Assembly (NCBI RefSeq): GCF_026626635.1 | Contig: NZ_JAPNKA010000001.1 | Span: 620,001 to 684,000, forward strand | Reading direction: 5' to 3' | From: Archangium lansingense | GTDB lineage: Bacteria > Myxococcota > Myxococcia > Myxococcales > Myxococcaceae | DNA length: 64,000 nucleotides | Shown: positions 1 to 8,204 of the stretch, piece after piece | How the letters are laid out: each line of letters opens with the position of its first letter | Numbering within the stretch: position 1 is the first letter of the stretch | Position numbers and translations under genes: made by a program | Notes under the pieces: model-generated | Database searches by the model: none | What the model saw: the letters and a program-made list of their open reading frames with translations, nothing else | Told to the model about the DNA's origin: nothing

Positions 1-328
1 TCGGGTAGAACACGAAGCCCAGCAGCATCAACCCGACGGCGAAGCCGATGCCCTTGCCGAAGGCATTGGCGAGGCTGACGGTCATCAGGATGGCGATCAC
101 GAAGTTCACGAACGGGATGAAGAACAGCACCAGCCACCAGGCCGGCTTCCCGGCGATCTTCAGCAGCACGATGATGTTGTAGAAGGGCACGAGGCAGGCC
201 CAGCCCGGCTGGCCCGCCTTGATGTTGATCTTCCACATCGAGGCAATCATCAGGGCGGCGAAGCCCAGGTAGAAGATCGCTCCAATAAAGCCAATGCCCG
301 ACGAGGCGCCATCCATCTGCGATTCCAT
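1..328 (-). CDS. DUF5684-type small membrane protein (C-terminus outside window)
   Basis: Predicted inner-membrane protein, read from ATG at 328 to the window edge, so its end is missing. About 109 residues are visible, with three or four hydrophobic helices. The spaced pattern GQPGWACLVPFYN, then a second segment GKPAWWLVLFFIP and the stretch SLANAFGKG, is what I associate with the DUF5684 family, small proteins sometimes fused to signal peptidase I. An AGAGGGGG Shine-Dalgarno lies about 9 bases before the ATG. No enzymatic residues are seen. The function of the family is not established, so this is a family-level call only. Confidence 0.75.
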   Translation of the reverse strand, partial: MESQMDGASSGIGFIGAIFYLGFAALMIASMWKINIKAGQPGWACLVPFYNIIVLLKIAGKPAWWLVLFFIPFVNFVIAILMTVSLANAFGKGIGFAVGLMLLGFVFYP

Positions 329-459
329 CTTGTGAAACCCCCTCTTTCGATTCTGAAAGGTGTCCGACGAAACGGACGATTTTGAACAACGGCCCCAGGG
401 TATAGGCCGAGCACGCACCCGAGCGCAAACCCGTGGAAGGGAGAGGGCCTCCTTGGGTT

Positions 460-900
460 TTACGGCGAGTGCACCAGCCGCCGGGCGTCCCAGATGGCCA
501 CGGCCAGCATCACGAGGGCGATGAGGTCCGTCGGGTCCACCGTATTGCTCGCTGGATGCCGCAGCAGGGCGGTGAGCACCGCCTCGTACAGCCTGTCGGC
601 CGGGGGGGAGGTCTTGATGGCGGTGAAGAGGAGGCCGACGCCCAGTGCGGCCCAAGTCACCCGGCGCACGACGGACCGGGCCTCGCACGTGGGCCTCGCG
701 AGCGTCCACAGCTCGGCGACGAGGAGGGGCGCGAAGTAGAGGCCCGCGAAGTCGGAGAGCTTCCCGGTGAGCCAGCCGGGTAGCAGGCCCGCCCCCTTGA
801 GCACGTGGTCGTTGAGCGCCACCAACACCATGGCGGCCACCGGCAGCACGCGGGTGAAGAGGGCGGGACGAGCGTCCGCGAGCTCAGTTGCCGCCGCCAT
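460..900 (-). CDS. Conserved hypothetical membrane protein
   Basis: A 146-residue protein with four hydrophobic stretches: VLPVAAMVLVALNDHVLK near the start, a segment around LSDFAGLYFAPLLVAEL, one around WAALGVGLLFTAI, and one around LIALVMLAVAIW. The GWLTGKLSDFAG loop looks like the conserved core of a myxobacterial membrane family of unknown role. The ATG at 900 was chosen because the upstream part of the open frame is antisense-like filler. This start overlaps the stop of the preceding secreted-protein gene by 17 bases, which suggests translational coupling and a shared job at the membrane. I do not recognise a function. Confidence 0.7.
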   Translation of the reverse strand: MAAATELADARPALFTRVLPVAAMVLVALNDHVLKGAGLLPGWLTGKLSDFAGLYFAPLLVAELWTLARPTCEARSVVRRVTWAALGVGLLFTAIKTSPPADRLYEAVLTALLRHPASNTVDPTDLIALVMLAVAIWDARRLVHSP

Positions 901-1459
901 CCTGCGTCGCTCCTTGCGGTGGACTCTCGGGCCAGCGGTACACGCTCCGGGCATCGGCCTCGACGCGGCAGTTGCACCGGAACTGCATGGCCCCGATGCC
1001 GAAGCCGAGCTCCGCCTCCACCGGCCCATCCGGTGCGTACAGCGTGAGGAAGGCCGCCCCTGGCTCGGGCAGGAACGACGGCTGGCCCCGCTCCTTGTCG
1101 TCGAAGAGCTCGTCCTGCGGGGCGAAGAGCACGAAGGCCACCGTGCCGAGCGATCCCAGTTGCTCCCCCACCACGTACGAGGCGCTGGGAGAGAGTCTGG
1201 AGAACTCCTCGGCCGGCGGCGGAGTGGGGGAGAGGAGGCCCACGAGCCGTCCAGAGCGCGACCAGGTCCGGACGTACGAGTTGGAGGCGAAGCGCGTCCC
1301 TGAATCGCCTCGCACGAAGAACTCGAGGATTTCGGCGCCTCCACCGGGAAGCTGGACGGGGTAGGTGATGTAGGAGGGGGTGTAGGGCCGGGCCATCGAG
1401 GTGGCCAGCATCACCGAGCACCCCATGGCGAGCAGCAGGACACGGGCAAGAGGACGCAT
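884..1459 (-). CDS. Exported protein of unknown function
   Basis: A 191-residue protein with an N-terminal signal-like segment (MRPLARVLLLAMGCSVMLAT), which could also be read as a lipoprotein signal because a Cys sits at residue 14. The mature part is beta-rich in appearance (PAEEFSRLSPSASYVVGEQLGSLG, then repeated VAFVLFAP / AAFLTLYAP strands). Near the C-terminus there is a CNC motif (FRCNCRVEADARSVYRW). No recognised domain. It is the first gene of a two-gene unit with the overlapping downstream membrane protein. Function unknown. Confidence 0.65.
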   Translation of the reverse strand: MRPLARVLLLAMGCSVMLATSMARPYTPSYITYPVQLPGGGAEILEFFVRGDSGTRFASNSYVRTWSRSGRLVGLLSPTPPPAEEFSRLSPSASYVVGEQLGSLGTVAFVLFAPQDELFDDKERGQPSFLPEPGAAFLTLYAPDGPVEAELGFGIGAMQFRCNCRVEADARSVYRWPESPPQGATQDGGGN

Positions 1460-1605
1460 GGTGGAGGAACGTTACCGTGCGCCTCAGCCGCCGTCGCTGC
1501 CACCCGTGCCCGCATCCATATGCATGGACGACGCGGGGAGGTCAGGCAGGCCGGCTGTCAGCAGCAGCTCGGAGCGTGTATGGATGATGCGTGCGTCCCC
1601 CTGGC

Positions 1606-2058
1606 ATGAGCCCGTCCATTACCCAGTTCGGCAAGAAGGTCCCAGGCAAGGTCTATGTCGACCGGCCCGGTGCCTATGCCGTGATTGTCAACGCGCAGGG
1701 CGCGGTGGCGCTGATTCGTGTTCCCCAGGGCTATTTCCTCCCCGGCGGGGGAATCGATCCCAACGAGGATGCCCGCTCCGCGCTGGCCCGGGAGGTGCTC
1801 GAGGAGACGGGGCACGAAGTGCACGTGGTACGAGAGCTCGGCTGGGCCGCTCAGTTCCTCGTCGCCCGTCACGAGGAGCTCTACCTGAACAAGGTGGGGC
1901 AGTTCTTCGTCGCCCGGCTGGGGCCCAAGAGGCAGGCGCCGCACGAGGTGGATCATTCGCTCGAGTGGCTCCCCATGGCCGAAGCCAAGAAGCGGCTCCG
2001 CCATGAGTTCCAGTCCTGGGCGCTCGCGCGGTTCGAGTCTTCCCATGACCGGCCCTAG
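1606..2058 (+). CDS. Nudix hydrolase
   Basis: Small Nudix-fold pyrophosphohydrolase of about 150 residues; the family cleaves nucleoside diphosphates linked to another moiety using Mg2+. The Nudix box GX5EX7REUXEEXGU is complete: G-GIDPN-E-DARSALA-REVLEETG, preceded by the usual strand YFLPGG. The substrate cannot be read from the sequence; 8-oxo-dGTP, diadenosine polyphosphates or RNA caps are all possible. ATG 1606 was preferred over an in-frame GTG at 1591 because the N-terminus SITQFGKKVPGKVYVDRPGAYA looks like a family start; neither has a good Shine-Dalgarno. It stands alone between oppositely oriented genes. Confidence 0.88.
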   Translation: MSPSITQFGKKVPGKVYVDRPGAYAVIVNAQGAVALIRVPQGYFLPGGGIDPNEDARSALAREVLEETGHEVHVVRELGWAAQFLVARHEELYLNKVGQFFVARLGPKRQAPHEVDHSLEWLPMAEAKKRLRHEFQSWALARFESSHDRP

Positions 2059-2096
2059 GGTGCGCCAAGCCCCGGAAGCTCAACCCGCGAGCGGAC

Positions 2097-3020
2097 TCAC
2101 GGTGATGCGAGGAGCGCGAGGCCGGCGGCCCGGTCGAGGAGCTCCTCCCCGGTGCTCGCGTCCACCACCCCGAAGCCGCCCTCCTCGTCCACCCACCCGA
2201 CCCGCCCGCCCCTCGGACGCATCACCACCTGCGTGATGGACGCCTTCGACACGGTCCGCCGTACCAGGGGCTCGCCGAGCTCATTCACCACCCACAGCTC
2301 TCCCTCTGGCGTCCCCAGGACCAGCCGGGAGCCGTCATCGGAAAGTGCCGCCGCCGTTGCCGGCGTGAGCCGCTGCCCCTCGCTGACGAGGTCTCCGCTC
2401 GCGGTGTCGAAGACCTGGTAGTCGTCCCAGTAGATGAAGAACCGGGCGCCGCTGGCCGACAGCCCCACGAGGCCCTCCAGGTGCGCGAGCTGCATTCCAT
2501 CGATGGGTTGGTGCTCGGAGAGCACCTGGTTGCCGGCGCGCTCCCAGCCCATCCACTTCAGCGCGGACAGCAGCACCAGCCGCGCACCGTCCTTGGACGT
2601 GCCGAAGGCATCGAAGGAGACGGGCTCCTTCCCATCCGAACAGAGCGCTGCCGGGACCAGGCCGTTTGCTGTTTGGGGTGACCAGAGAAAGCCCCGGCGC
2701 CACCCATCCACCGTCACGTACTGCCGCGCCCCGAGGATGGCCGCCTGACGAACCTCCGACGGAGCCTTGAACGCGTCGACCTCCGTGCCCTCCTCGGCAT
2801 GACGGACCGCGACGGCGCCACTCGCGTCCGCGGCGAGCAGCAGGCGCCCCTCCGGGCAGACAGCAAGACACCGGATCGCGGCCCCGAGGGACGGCAGCCA
2901 GCGGAGCGTGGAGTCCCGGAGTGACAGCCGCGCCACGGAGCCCTGGCGGGTGCCGACCCAGGCTACATCCCGCGCGGAGCAGTCGAGCGTCAGCGCGGTG
3001 GCGAGCAGAGAGGAAGTCAT
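2097..3020 (-). CDS. WD40-like beta-propeller protein; candidate immunity gene
   Basis: A 307-residue soluble protein without signal peptide. About six blade-like repeats of roughly 40 residues are visible, each with a G-x-x-A/V strand and an S-x-D/E-G turn, for example VAWVGTRQGSVARL, LAVCPEGRLLLAADASG, ALSDDGSRLVLGTPEG and VGWVDEEGGFGVVD. Propellers of this kind are binding scaffolds, not enzymes. The gene starts only 15 bases after the stop of the BMT5-like candidate effector and is on the same strand, so it probably shares its transcript. Position and lack of export signal fit a T6SS immunity protein, but that is inference from context alone. Confidence 0.65.
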   Translation of the reverse strand: MTSSLLATALTLDCSARDVAWVGTRQGSVARLSLRDSTLRWLPSLGAAIRCLAVCPEGRLLLAADASGAVAVRHAEEGTEVDAFKAPSEVRQAAILGARQYVTVDGWRRGFLWSPQTANGLVPAALCSDGKEPVSFDAFGTSKDGARLVLLSALKWMGWERAGNQVLSEHQPIDGMQLAHLEGLVGLSASGARFFIYWDDYQVFDTASGDLVSEGQRLTPATAAALSDDGSRLVLGTPEGELWVVNELGEPLVRRTVSKASITQVVMRPRGGRVGWVDEEGGFGVVDASTGEELLDRAAGLALLASP

Positions 3021-3035
3021 AGCGGCCGTGAACCT

Positions 3036-4859
3036 TCAGGGATTCTGCCACCCATAGACCCGGGCATTGTTGATGTTCGGCTCGCCGGGATTGAAGTTGG
3101 GAGCGCTGTACCACGAGGGGTGATGATCGGTGCTCGTGAAGTTGGTCCGGTAGTACACGAAATAGGTCGCATGCGTCTCCCAGCTCGCCAGGTTCGTCAT
3201 GGCCGGGACCGCCAGAAGCCCGAAGTTGAACCCCGCGGTCAGCGTGGCGGCCCACTGCGCCGAGCCGTTGATGAAGAGCCAGCCTCCATTCTTGAGCACG
3301 CTCGGGCCGTGGTGGCGGTAGCTCCGGAGCAGGTAGCCCTGGAGTCCGACGGAGTCGACGTTGGATTGGTAGTGATTGACCTGGTTGTTCGGGAACTCGC
3401 CGAGTCTCCCGTACCAGGCGGGGGCGATGGCCGTGGCGTTGTAGTACTCGAACGCGTCGCGGATGCGCAGGGGCAGGGCCGTGGTGTTCGCGGCGCTGTA
3501 CTGGAATGCGATGTTCGTATCCCGGGTGTTCTGATGGTTGAGTTGCCCAACGGCCGCTCCCCGGACGAAGTTTCGCTGCGTCGCGTAGTGCGTGGCGGTC
3601 GGGCTGGTCCGGTATGGGTCGATCTGCGCGGCACCGAGCGCGACCCCATACCCGAAGCTGTAGACGCTGATGGCCTTGCCATTCTTCCGGTTCAAGCCAT
3701 GCGCGGTGGTGAGCCCGAGGACCTCGCACATGTGCATCCCATAGCCCGGGTGCGGGTTGTTGAAGACCACCGCGTCGAAGGCCCCGTAGGTGCCACGGGC
3801 ATTGGCCCAGTGTCCCGCGTTGGTCGCATCGAACTGCGCGCCGTGGTTGACCAGGTTGCGCTCCAGGGCCGTCTCGACGCGATCGTGCTGGTCGGCATGA
3901 GCGATGGTGGCGCCCGTTTCCCAGTTGCGGATCTGCATGTCATCGGGCACGTCCACGACGTTGGTCACGTCGTACTGGGTGGCGACGACCCAGCGGAAGC
4001 CCTCCGGGTCCGCGAGCGCATCCTCGTACTTGTTCGCCAGTCCCACGGCGTACTCGAAGAACGTGCCCTCTCCCACCACGAGGACCTGGGGGAAGCGGAA
4101 GTCGAAGCGGAGCCGCACCGCCCGGTCATGGCGCGACACCGACAACCGGAGGCCATTGTCCGCCACGAGGCGGAAGGTCGCGTGGTCATGCGTCGCGTCG
4201 TCGTCGCCCACCGCCCGCTCGGTGCCCTCGGTCCAGACCTGCACCCGTGAGTCGTCGGCGATGAAGCCGAAGAGCCCCACGCTCAGCTCGTGAACGGCGG
4301 CGCAGGAGAGGCGATGGTTGATGATTTGCACCGTGGGGGTCGCTCCCCCGCTGGCCTGGAATGCAATGTCCGTGTCCGCGGCGGCGCCGCCGGGTGGGGT
4401 CGTGCTGCAGCTGAGATTGAGGGCGGGTGTCCAGGCCTGAGGCCAGGCCATGGCCCCCGTCCCGGGCTTGTGGGTCCAGACCTCGACGGTGAGCTGGAAT
4501 TCGCCGGAGACCGGAATGGCGAGCTGGGTCGTGTTCGTCGGCGCGCCCCCCACGTTGGCGGTACCGAACCAGCGCCGCGCGTCGTCCGTGAGCTCGACAC
4601 GGACCGCCGCGTTGGCGAAGTCCGCCGCCGCTTCGTAGACGAAGGTGACGAGCCCGCTGCCATCGGTGGTGACGGTGTGGGTCTCCGCGCCCACGGTGAC
4701 GCGCACCTGGGTGTCCGCGAGGGCGGGGGTGTTGTGCGCGAGCTGGTCGCGGACGAGCAGGGTCAGGTGGGCCCGGGGTGCCTCGGGCTGCTCACACGGG
4801 AGGACTGACTGCGCGGGAGCATCGGGCGGTCCCCCCGAGCGGGCTTCGATGAAGGCCAT
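3036..4859 (-). CDS. Candidate T6SS effector: N-terminal beta domain plus BMT5-like methyltransferase fold
   Basis: A 607-residue protein in two parts. Residues 30-125 look like an Ig-like or carboxypeptidase-regulatory beta domain (AHLTLLVRDQLAHNTP, then VTTDGSGLVTF). From about 258 to 510 the features of the BMT5-like/DUF2431 Rossmann domain appear in order: SAM-loop-like VLVVGEGTFFEYAVGLANKY near 260, VVATQYD, GAQFDATN, then FDAVVFNNPHPGYG near 365 (BMT5 proteins have a similar FNFPH motif), and GGWLFINGS near the end. Yeast Bmt5 methylates 25S rRNA uridine N3. The ATG overlaps the previous stop by one base (TAATG). No signal peptide. The domain call is from motifs; the effector role is inferred from neighbours. 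Confidence 0.62.
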   Translation of the reverse strand: MAFIEARSGGPPDAPAQSVLPCEQPEAPRAHLTLLVRDQLAHNTPALADTQVRVTVGAETHTVTTDGSGLVTFVYEAAADFANAAVRVELTDDARRWFGTANVGGAPTNTTQLAIPVSGEFQLTVEVWTHKPGTGAMAWPQAWTPALNLSCSTTPPGGAAADTDIAFQASGGATPTVQIINHRLSCAAVHELSVGLFGFIADDSRVQVWTEGTERAVGDDDATHDHATFRLVADNGLRLSVSRHDRAVRLRFDFRFPQVLVVGEGTFFEYAVGLANKYEDALADPEGFRWVVATQYDVTNVVDVPDDMQIRNWETGATIAHADQHDRVETALERNLVNHGAQFDATNAGHWANARGTYGAFDAVVFNNPHPGYGMHMCEVLGLTTAHGLNRKNGKAISVYSFGYGVALGAAQIDPYRTSPTATHYATQRNFVRGAAVGQLNHQNTRDTNIAFQYSAANTTALPLRIRDAFEYYNATAIAPAWYGRLGEFPNNQVNHYQSNVDSVGLQGYLLRSYRHHGPSVLKNGGWLFINGSAQWAATLTAGFNFGLLAVPAMTNLASWETHATYFVYYRTNFTSTDHHPSWYSAPNFNPGEPNINNARVYGWQNP

Positions 4860-5221
4860 TATGCGGCTCCCACGCGTTCGAGGGCATCGAGCTTGGCGGT
4901 GCCCATGAGATGGGGATCGTTCAGGACCCGGGAGACGGGATCGTCTCCGCCGGGGTTTGGTGCCTGGCCACGCCGGAGTATCCAGAGGCCATAACGCGTG
5001 ACATCCGCGGTGAGGATGATGCCCTGTGCCGCCGCCTGCCGGAGCGGGGCCCTCAGTAATGCGAGGAGCTCCTCGTCACTCCTGTCGATGCAGGACTCGG
5101 GAAGCTCCGCGCGCGCACGGACGACGATGTCCGCCAGGAAGCTCTCCCAGAGATGGTCCTGGAAGACGCGCATCTGTTCGCGCCGGATGGTCAACATTGC
5201 GGCCAGGAAGGGTAGAGACAT
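4859..5221 (-). CDS. Small T6SS-island-type helical protein
   Basis: A 120-residue, mostly alpha-helical protein. The opening MLTIRREQMRVFQDHLWESF, the middle RAPLRQAAAQGI..DVTRYGLWIL and the end SRVLNDPHLMGTAKLDALE match, from memory, small proteins encoded beside VgrG/PAAR and effector genes in Proteobacteria and Myxococcota. Their exact role is unknown to me; loading or folding of the downstream effector is plausible. ATG 5221 was chosen over GTG 5251 and ATG 5197; the family core begins at the last of these, so the true start could be 5197. Its stop overlaps the effector start by one base, indicating tight coupling. Confidence 0.55.
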   Translation of the reverse strand: MSLPFLAAMLTIRREQMRVFQDHLWESFLADIVVRARAELPESCIDRSDEELLALLRAPLRQAAAQGIILTADVTRYGLWILRRGQAPNPGGDDPVSRVLNDPHLMGTAKLDALERVGAA

Positions 5222-5325
5222 CCGTTCCCCGCTTCCACTGTTCGCGTCCACTTTCTGAAAGACAACGGAATGTCATCCAGCCGACTCCGGCGGCGACGTG
5301 ATACACAGGAAGAACTGGAAGACCT
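5222..5325. promoter_or_regulatory. Divergent promoter region of the T6SS cargo island
   Basis: These 104 bases separate the leftward small-protein/effector unit from the rightward CEEC/DUF4123 unit, so promoters for both should lie here. The stretch is less GC-rich than its surroundings (ttctgaaagacaacggaatg). I see no clear operator, and no -35/-10 pair I would defend. Confidence 0.4.
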
Positions 5326-5877
5326 ATGAACCACGGACCCCCCCGACTCAGTGAATCGTGGTCGCTTCGAGACGGTGCTTCCACCGTGCACATCCGCCGC
5401 CGCCAGGACGTGCCTGTCCAGGAGGCCGCGCGCGGACTGGCGCCCAGCCTGGTGCGTTGGAAGTTGGAGCACTGGATGCATTCTTCGCCGGGCGCGCTCC
5501 GCTCGCTTTATGAGAGCCTGGGAGGACGGTGGCCCTGGGAGCTGACGAGCCTGGAGCGTCAGGCCCACGCGCAGCGGGTGGTGAATCGTCTGGTCGAGGC
5601 CTTCGAGTCGGGCGAGCTGGTTGCAGTTGTCGAGCAGATGCCGCGCTTCGCGGGCCATCTGCCGGAACGCACCAAGACGAGCCCCCGGGACGAACCGCCG
5701 GCTCGGCCCAGGCCCGTTCCGGAATCACCGAAGCCAGCGCCCGCCGCTGCCGGGCCCGCGATGGATGCCGCGGCCCAGGCCCGGATCCTTCGCGAGGCCG
5801 CTCGCCAGGGTGTGCCATTCTGTGAGGAGTGCGAGAAGCGCAGAGCGTCACGACAGCAGACTCGGGCCGCGGCATGA
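5326..5877 (+). CDS. T6SS-associated protein with C-terminal CEECEK motif
   Basis: A 183-residue protein with three parts: a helical N-terminal region to about residue 105 (VRWKLEHWMHSSPGALRSLYESLG..), a proline-rich linker (residues 115-145, many PRP/PAPAAA), and a short tail with DAAAQARILREAARQGVPF followed by CEECEK. The tail PFCEECE preceded by an AAQA..LREAA helix recalls the ends of proteins in VgrG/PAAR islands; the two cysteines could bind metal. It overlaps the DUF4123 region in an operon-like way (stop at 5877, next start at 5874 or 5889). Exact role unknown; an adaptor or small cargo is inferred. Confidence 0.55.
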   Translation: MNHGPPRLSESWSLRDGASTVHIRRRQDVPVQEAARGLAPSLVRWKLEHWMHSSPGALRSLYESLGGRWPWELTSLERQAHAQRVVNRLVEAFESGELVAVVEQMPRFAGHLPERTKTSPRDEPPARPRPVPESPKPAPAAAGPAMDAAAQARILREAARQGVPFCEECEKRRASRQQTRAAA

Positions 5878-5888
5878 AGGGGCGGGCC

Positions 5889-6425
5889 ATGCGGACCGAT
5901 GTGCTCATCGACACCCTATGGCAGACCGTGGACGAGGACGCTCCCCTCGAGGTCTACGCCGTGCTGGATGCGGCCCGGGACGAGGCCCTGCTGCCCTTCG
6001 TCTTTCGCAGTGGTGCTCGGCATGAGTGCCTCTACGAGGGTCCCGTGCCGCGCGAGCTGCTGGAGGTGGCCCCCTACCTGGTTCCCCTGCGGCGCGACGC
6101 CCCCTTCACCCAAGAGCTGCTGGAGCGCGCCTGGGGCCGGGCCTGGGGGCTCTTCCTGGTGAGCTCGGCGGATCTGGTCACGGTGCGCCGACACCTGCGC
6201 CACTTCCTCAAGGTGAAGGATGAGCAGGGGCGGCGCCTCTACTTCCGCTACTACGACCCGCGCGTGATGCGGGTGTACCTGCCCACCTGCAACGAGCACG
6301 AGCGTCGGTTCATCTTCGGTCCCCTCCACTCCTGGGTCATGGAGGGTTCCGAGGGCGCGACGTTGCTGCGCTACGGGTTGGGGCCCGAGAACGAGCTGAT
6401 CGAGCAAAGGTACGAGGCGGTCTGA
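5889..6425 (+). CDS. DUF4123 domain protein, T6SS effector chaperone/adaptor
   Basis: A 178-residue protein covering the whole DUF4123 domain: EVYAVLDAARDEALLPF, then CLYEGPVPRELLEVAPYLV, the W-G-x-x-L/F-L-V-S-S segment and the diagnostic LRHFLKVKDEQGRRLYFRYYDPRV. Family knowledge: DUF4123 proteins (Tap/TEC type) load specific effectors onto VgrG spikes and are encoded next to their cargo. ATG 5889 has AAGGGG six bases upstream; the alternative ATG 5874 would overlap the previous stop as ATGA. No VgrG or PAAR gene lies in the window, so the spike partner must be elsewhere. The divergent BMT5-like gene is the obvious cargo candidate. Confidence 0.85.
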   Translation: MRTDVLIDTLWQTVDEDAPLEVYAVLDAARDEALLPFVFRSGARHECLYEGPVPRELLEVAPYLVPLRRDAPFTQELLERAWGRAWGLFLVSSADLVTVRRHLRHFLKVKDEQGRRLYFRYYDPRVMRVYLPTCNEHERRFIFGPLHSWVMEGSEGATLLRYGLGPENELIEQRYEAV

Positions 6426-6440
6426 TAGGAACACCCCCCC

Positions 6441-8123
6441 ATGAACGAACACGGCTCCGTCGCCGAAGGCTTCATCACGCACCAGGTCACGAACCAGGCC
6501 CCGCCGCTCGTCTATGACGCCTGGGCAACCGATACGGTGTTGCGTGAAGCCGTGAGCCGGGAAGGGGGCGCCTGGGCGGAAGCAGAGCTCGCGAAGTACG
6601 GCCCCCTCGTGGGCGGTGAGCTGATGCAGCTCGGGTTCGTGGCCAACGAGAACAAGCCGAAGTTCAGACCGTTCGACCGGTACGGCAACCGCCTGGACGA
6701 GGTGGAGTTCCATCCCTCCTACCACCGCCTCATGGAGCTGGCCATCGCCCATGGCGTGCCCAACTTCGCCTGGCGTCATGAGGACAGGTCCGGTGCTCAC
6801 GTGGCCCGCATGGCGCTGTTCTATCTGCACAACCAGGCAGATCAGGGCACGAGCTGCCCCCTGACGATGACGTACGCCAGCGTGCCCGCGCTGCGCCGCC
6901 AGCCCGAGCTCGCCCGGGAATGGATGCCGCGCGTGAACTCGACCACCTATGACTCGCGGTTCATCCCCGCGGCGCAGAAGCAGGGCGCCACCATTGGCAT
7001 GGGCATGACCGAGAAGCAGGGCGGCTCGGATGTGCGGACGAACTCCACGCGTGCGCATCAGCTCGCGAGCCGGGGGCCCGGGCAGCCCTATGCACTCGTT
7101 GGCCACAAGTGGTTCTTCTCTGCACCGATGAGCGACGCGTTCCTCGTGCTCGCGCAGGCCGAGGGCGGGTTGTCGTGCTTCCTGCTGCCGCGCTTCACGC
7201 CGGATGGCCAGCGCAATGCCATCCGCATCCAGCGCCTCAAGGACAAGCTCGGGGACTGGAGCAACGCCAGCTCCGAGGTCGAGTTCCAGGGCGCCACCGC
7301 CTGGATGGTGGGAGAGGAGGGCCGTGGCGTCGCCACGATTCTCGAGATGGTGGCCCTCACGCGCCAGGACTGCATGATTGGTTCGAGCGGCCAGATGCGC
7401 CAAGCGCTCGTGCAGGCCATCCACCATGCGCGGTACCGCAAGACCTTTGGCAAGCGGCTGATCGAACAACCGCTGATGCTCAATGTGCTCGCAGACCTGG
7501 CGCTCGAATCGGAAGCGCATACCGCGTTCACCGCGCGCGTGGCTCGGGCCGTTGATGCGAGCCATCGGGAGCCTCGGGAAGCGGCCTTTGGCCGTATCGC
7601 GACGGCCATCGGCAAGTTCTGGGTGTGCAAGCGCGCTCCCGCCTTCATCAACGAGGCGCAGGAGTGCCTCGGCGGTGCTGGCTACGTCGAGGAGTCGAAC
7701 CTCGCGCGGCTGTACCGGCAGGCCCCGCTGAACTCCATCTGGGAGGGGAGCGGCAACATCCAGTGCCTCGACATGCTGCGCGCGGCCACGCGCGAGCCGG
7801 CCAGCCGTGACGCCCTGTTCGAGGAGATCCTCGCCGCCCGGGGCGGGCATCCGGCGCTCGATGCCGAAGCCGCACGCCTCGTGAAGGAGTTCGACGACCT
7901 GGGCACGCTCGAGGCGCGCTCGCGGTTCATCGTCGAGCGCCTCGCGTTGGCGCTTCAGGCCTCCATCCTCATCCGCGCCGGCAACTCCCAGGTCTCGGAC
8001 ACCTTCTGCGAGTCGCGTCTGGCCGGTGCCCATGGACAGACGTTCGGCACGCTTCCGGCCCACGCTCCGATGTATGCGCTCATCCAGCGTGCCTTCCCGG
8101 AAGGGGTCGAGACCCCTCGGTGA
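6441..8123 (+). CDS. aidB: AidB-type acyl-CoA dehydrogenase
   Basis: A 560-residue flavoprotein of the AidB branch of acyl-CoA dehydrogenases. Shared AidB signatures: ITHQVTNQAPPL near the start, LREAVSREGGAW, EVEFHPSYHRLME, IGMGMTEKQGGSDVRTN near residue 180, VGHKWFFSAPMSDA, RNAIRIQRLKDKLG, and the C-terminal NSIWEGSGNIQCLD. Escherichia coli AidB (541 residues) binds FAD and DNA and is induced in the adaptive response to alkylation; its physiological reaction is uncertain. This protein keeps the full length. It follows the DUF4123 gene by 15 bases but is functionally unrelated; cotranscription is possible. The downstream neighbour is on the other strand. Confidence 0.9.
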   Translation: MNEHGSVAEGFITHQVTNQAPPLVYDAWATDTVLREAVSREGGAWAEAELAKYGPLVGGELMQLGFVANENKPKFRPFDRYGNRLDEVEFHPSYHRLMELAIAHGVPNFAWRHEDRSGAHVARMALFYLHNQADQGTSCPLTMTYASVPALRRQPELAREWMPRVNSTTYDSRFIPAAQKQGATIGMGMTEKQGGSDVRTNSTRAHQLASRGPGQPYALVGHKWFFSAPMSDAFLVLAQAEGGLSCFLLPRFTPDGQRNAIRIQRLKDKLGDWSNASSEVEFQGATAWMVGEEGRGVATILEMVALTRQDCMIGSSGQMRQALVQAIHHARYRKTFGKRLIEQPLMLNVLADLALESEAHTAFTARVARAVDASHREPREAAFGRIATAIGKFWVCKRAPAFINEAQECLGGAGYVEESNLARLYRQAPLNSIWEGSGNIQCLDMLRAATREPASRDALFEEILAARGGHPALDAEAARLVKEFDDLGTLEARSRFIVERLALALQASILIRAGNSQVSDTFCESRLAGAHGQTFGTLPAHAPMYALIQRAFPEGVETPR

Positions 8124-8133
8124 GTGGGCCGGC

Positions 8134-8190
8134 GGAGCTACCTCACCGCCACGGGGAGCCAGCGGCGGTCGAAGTCTCGCGGCCCGCCTG
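8134..8190 (-). pseudogene. Relic of a second amrS gene, last 13-18 codons
   Basis: Read on the minus strand, this segment encodes RDFDRRWLPVAVR followed by a stop. That matches the last residues GDFGRRRLPVAVM of the intact AmrS gene whose 3' end is at 14651. The DNA is alike too: in the first 47 bases of the pair (8134 and 14647) I count about five mismatches, and identity runs four bases past the stop codon. No other AmrS sequence is present here; the flank is the truncated RND pump gene. It is therefore a gene-end remnant from a duplication or rearrangement. Confidence 0.6.
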
Positions 8191-8204
8191 TTGAGCGACC
8201 GCGC

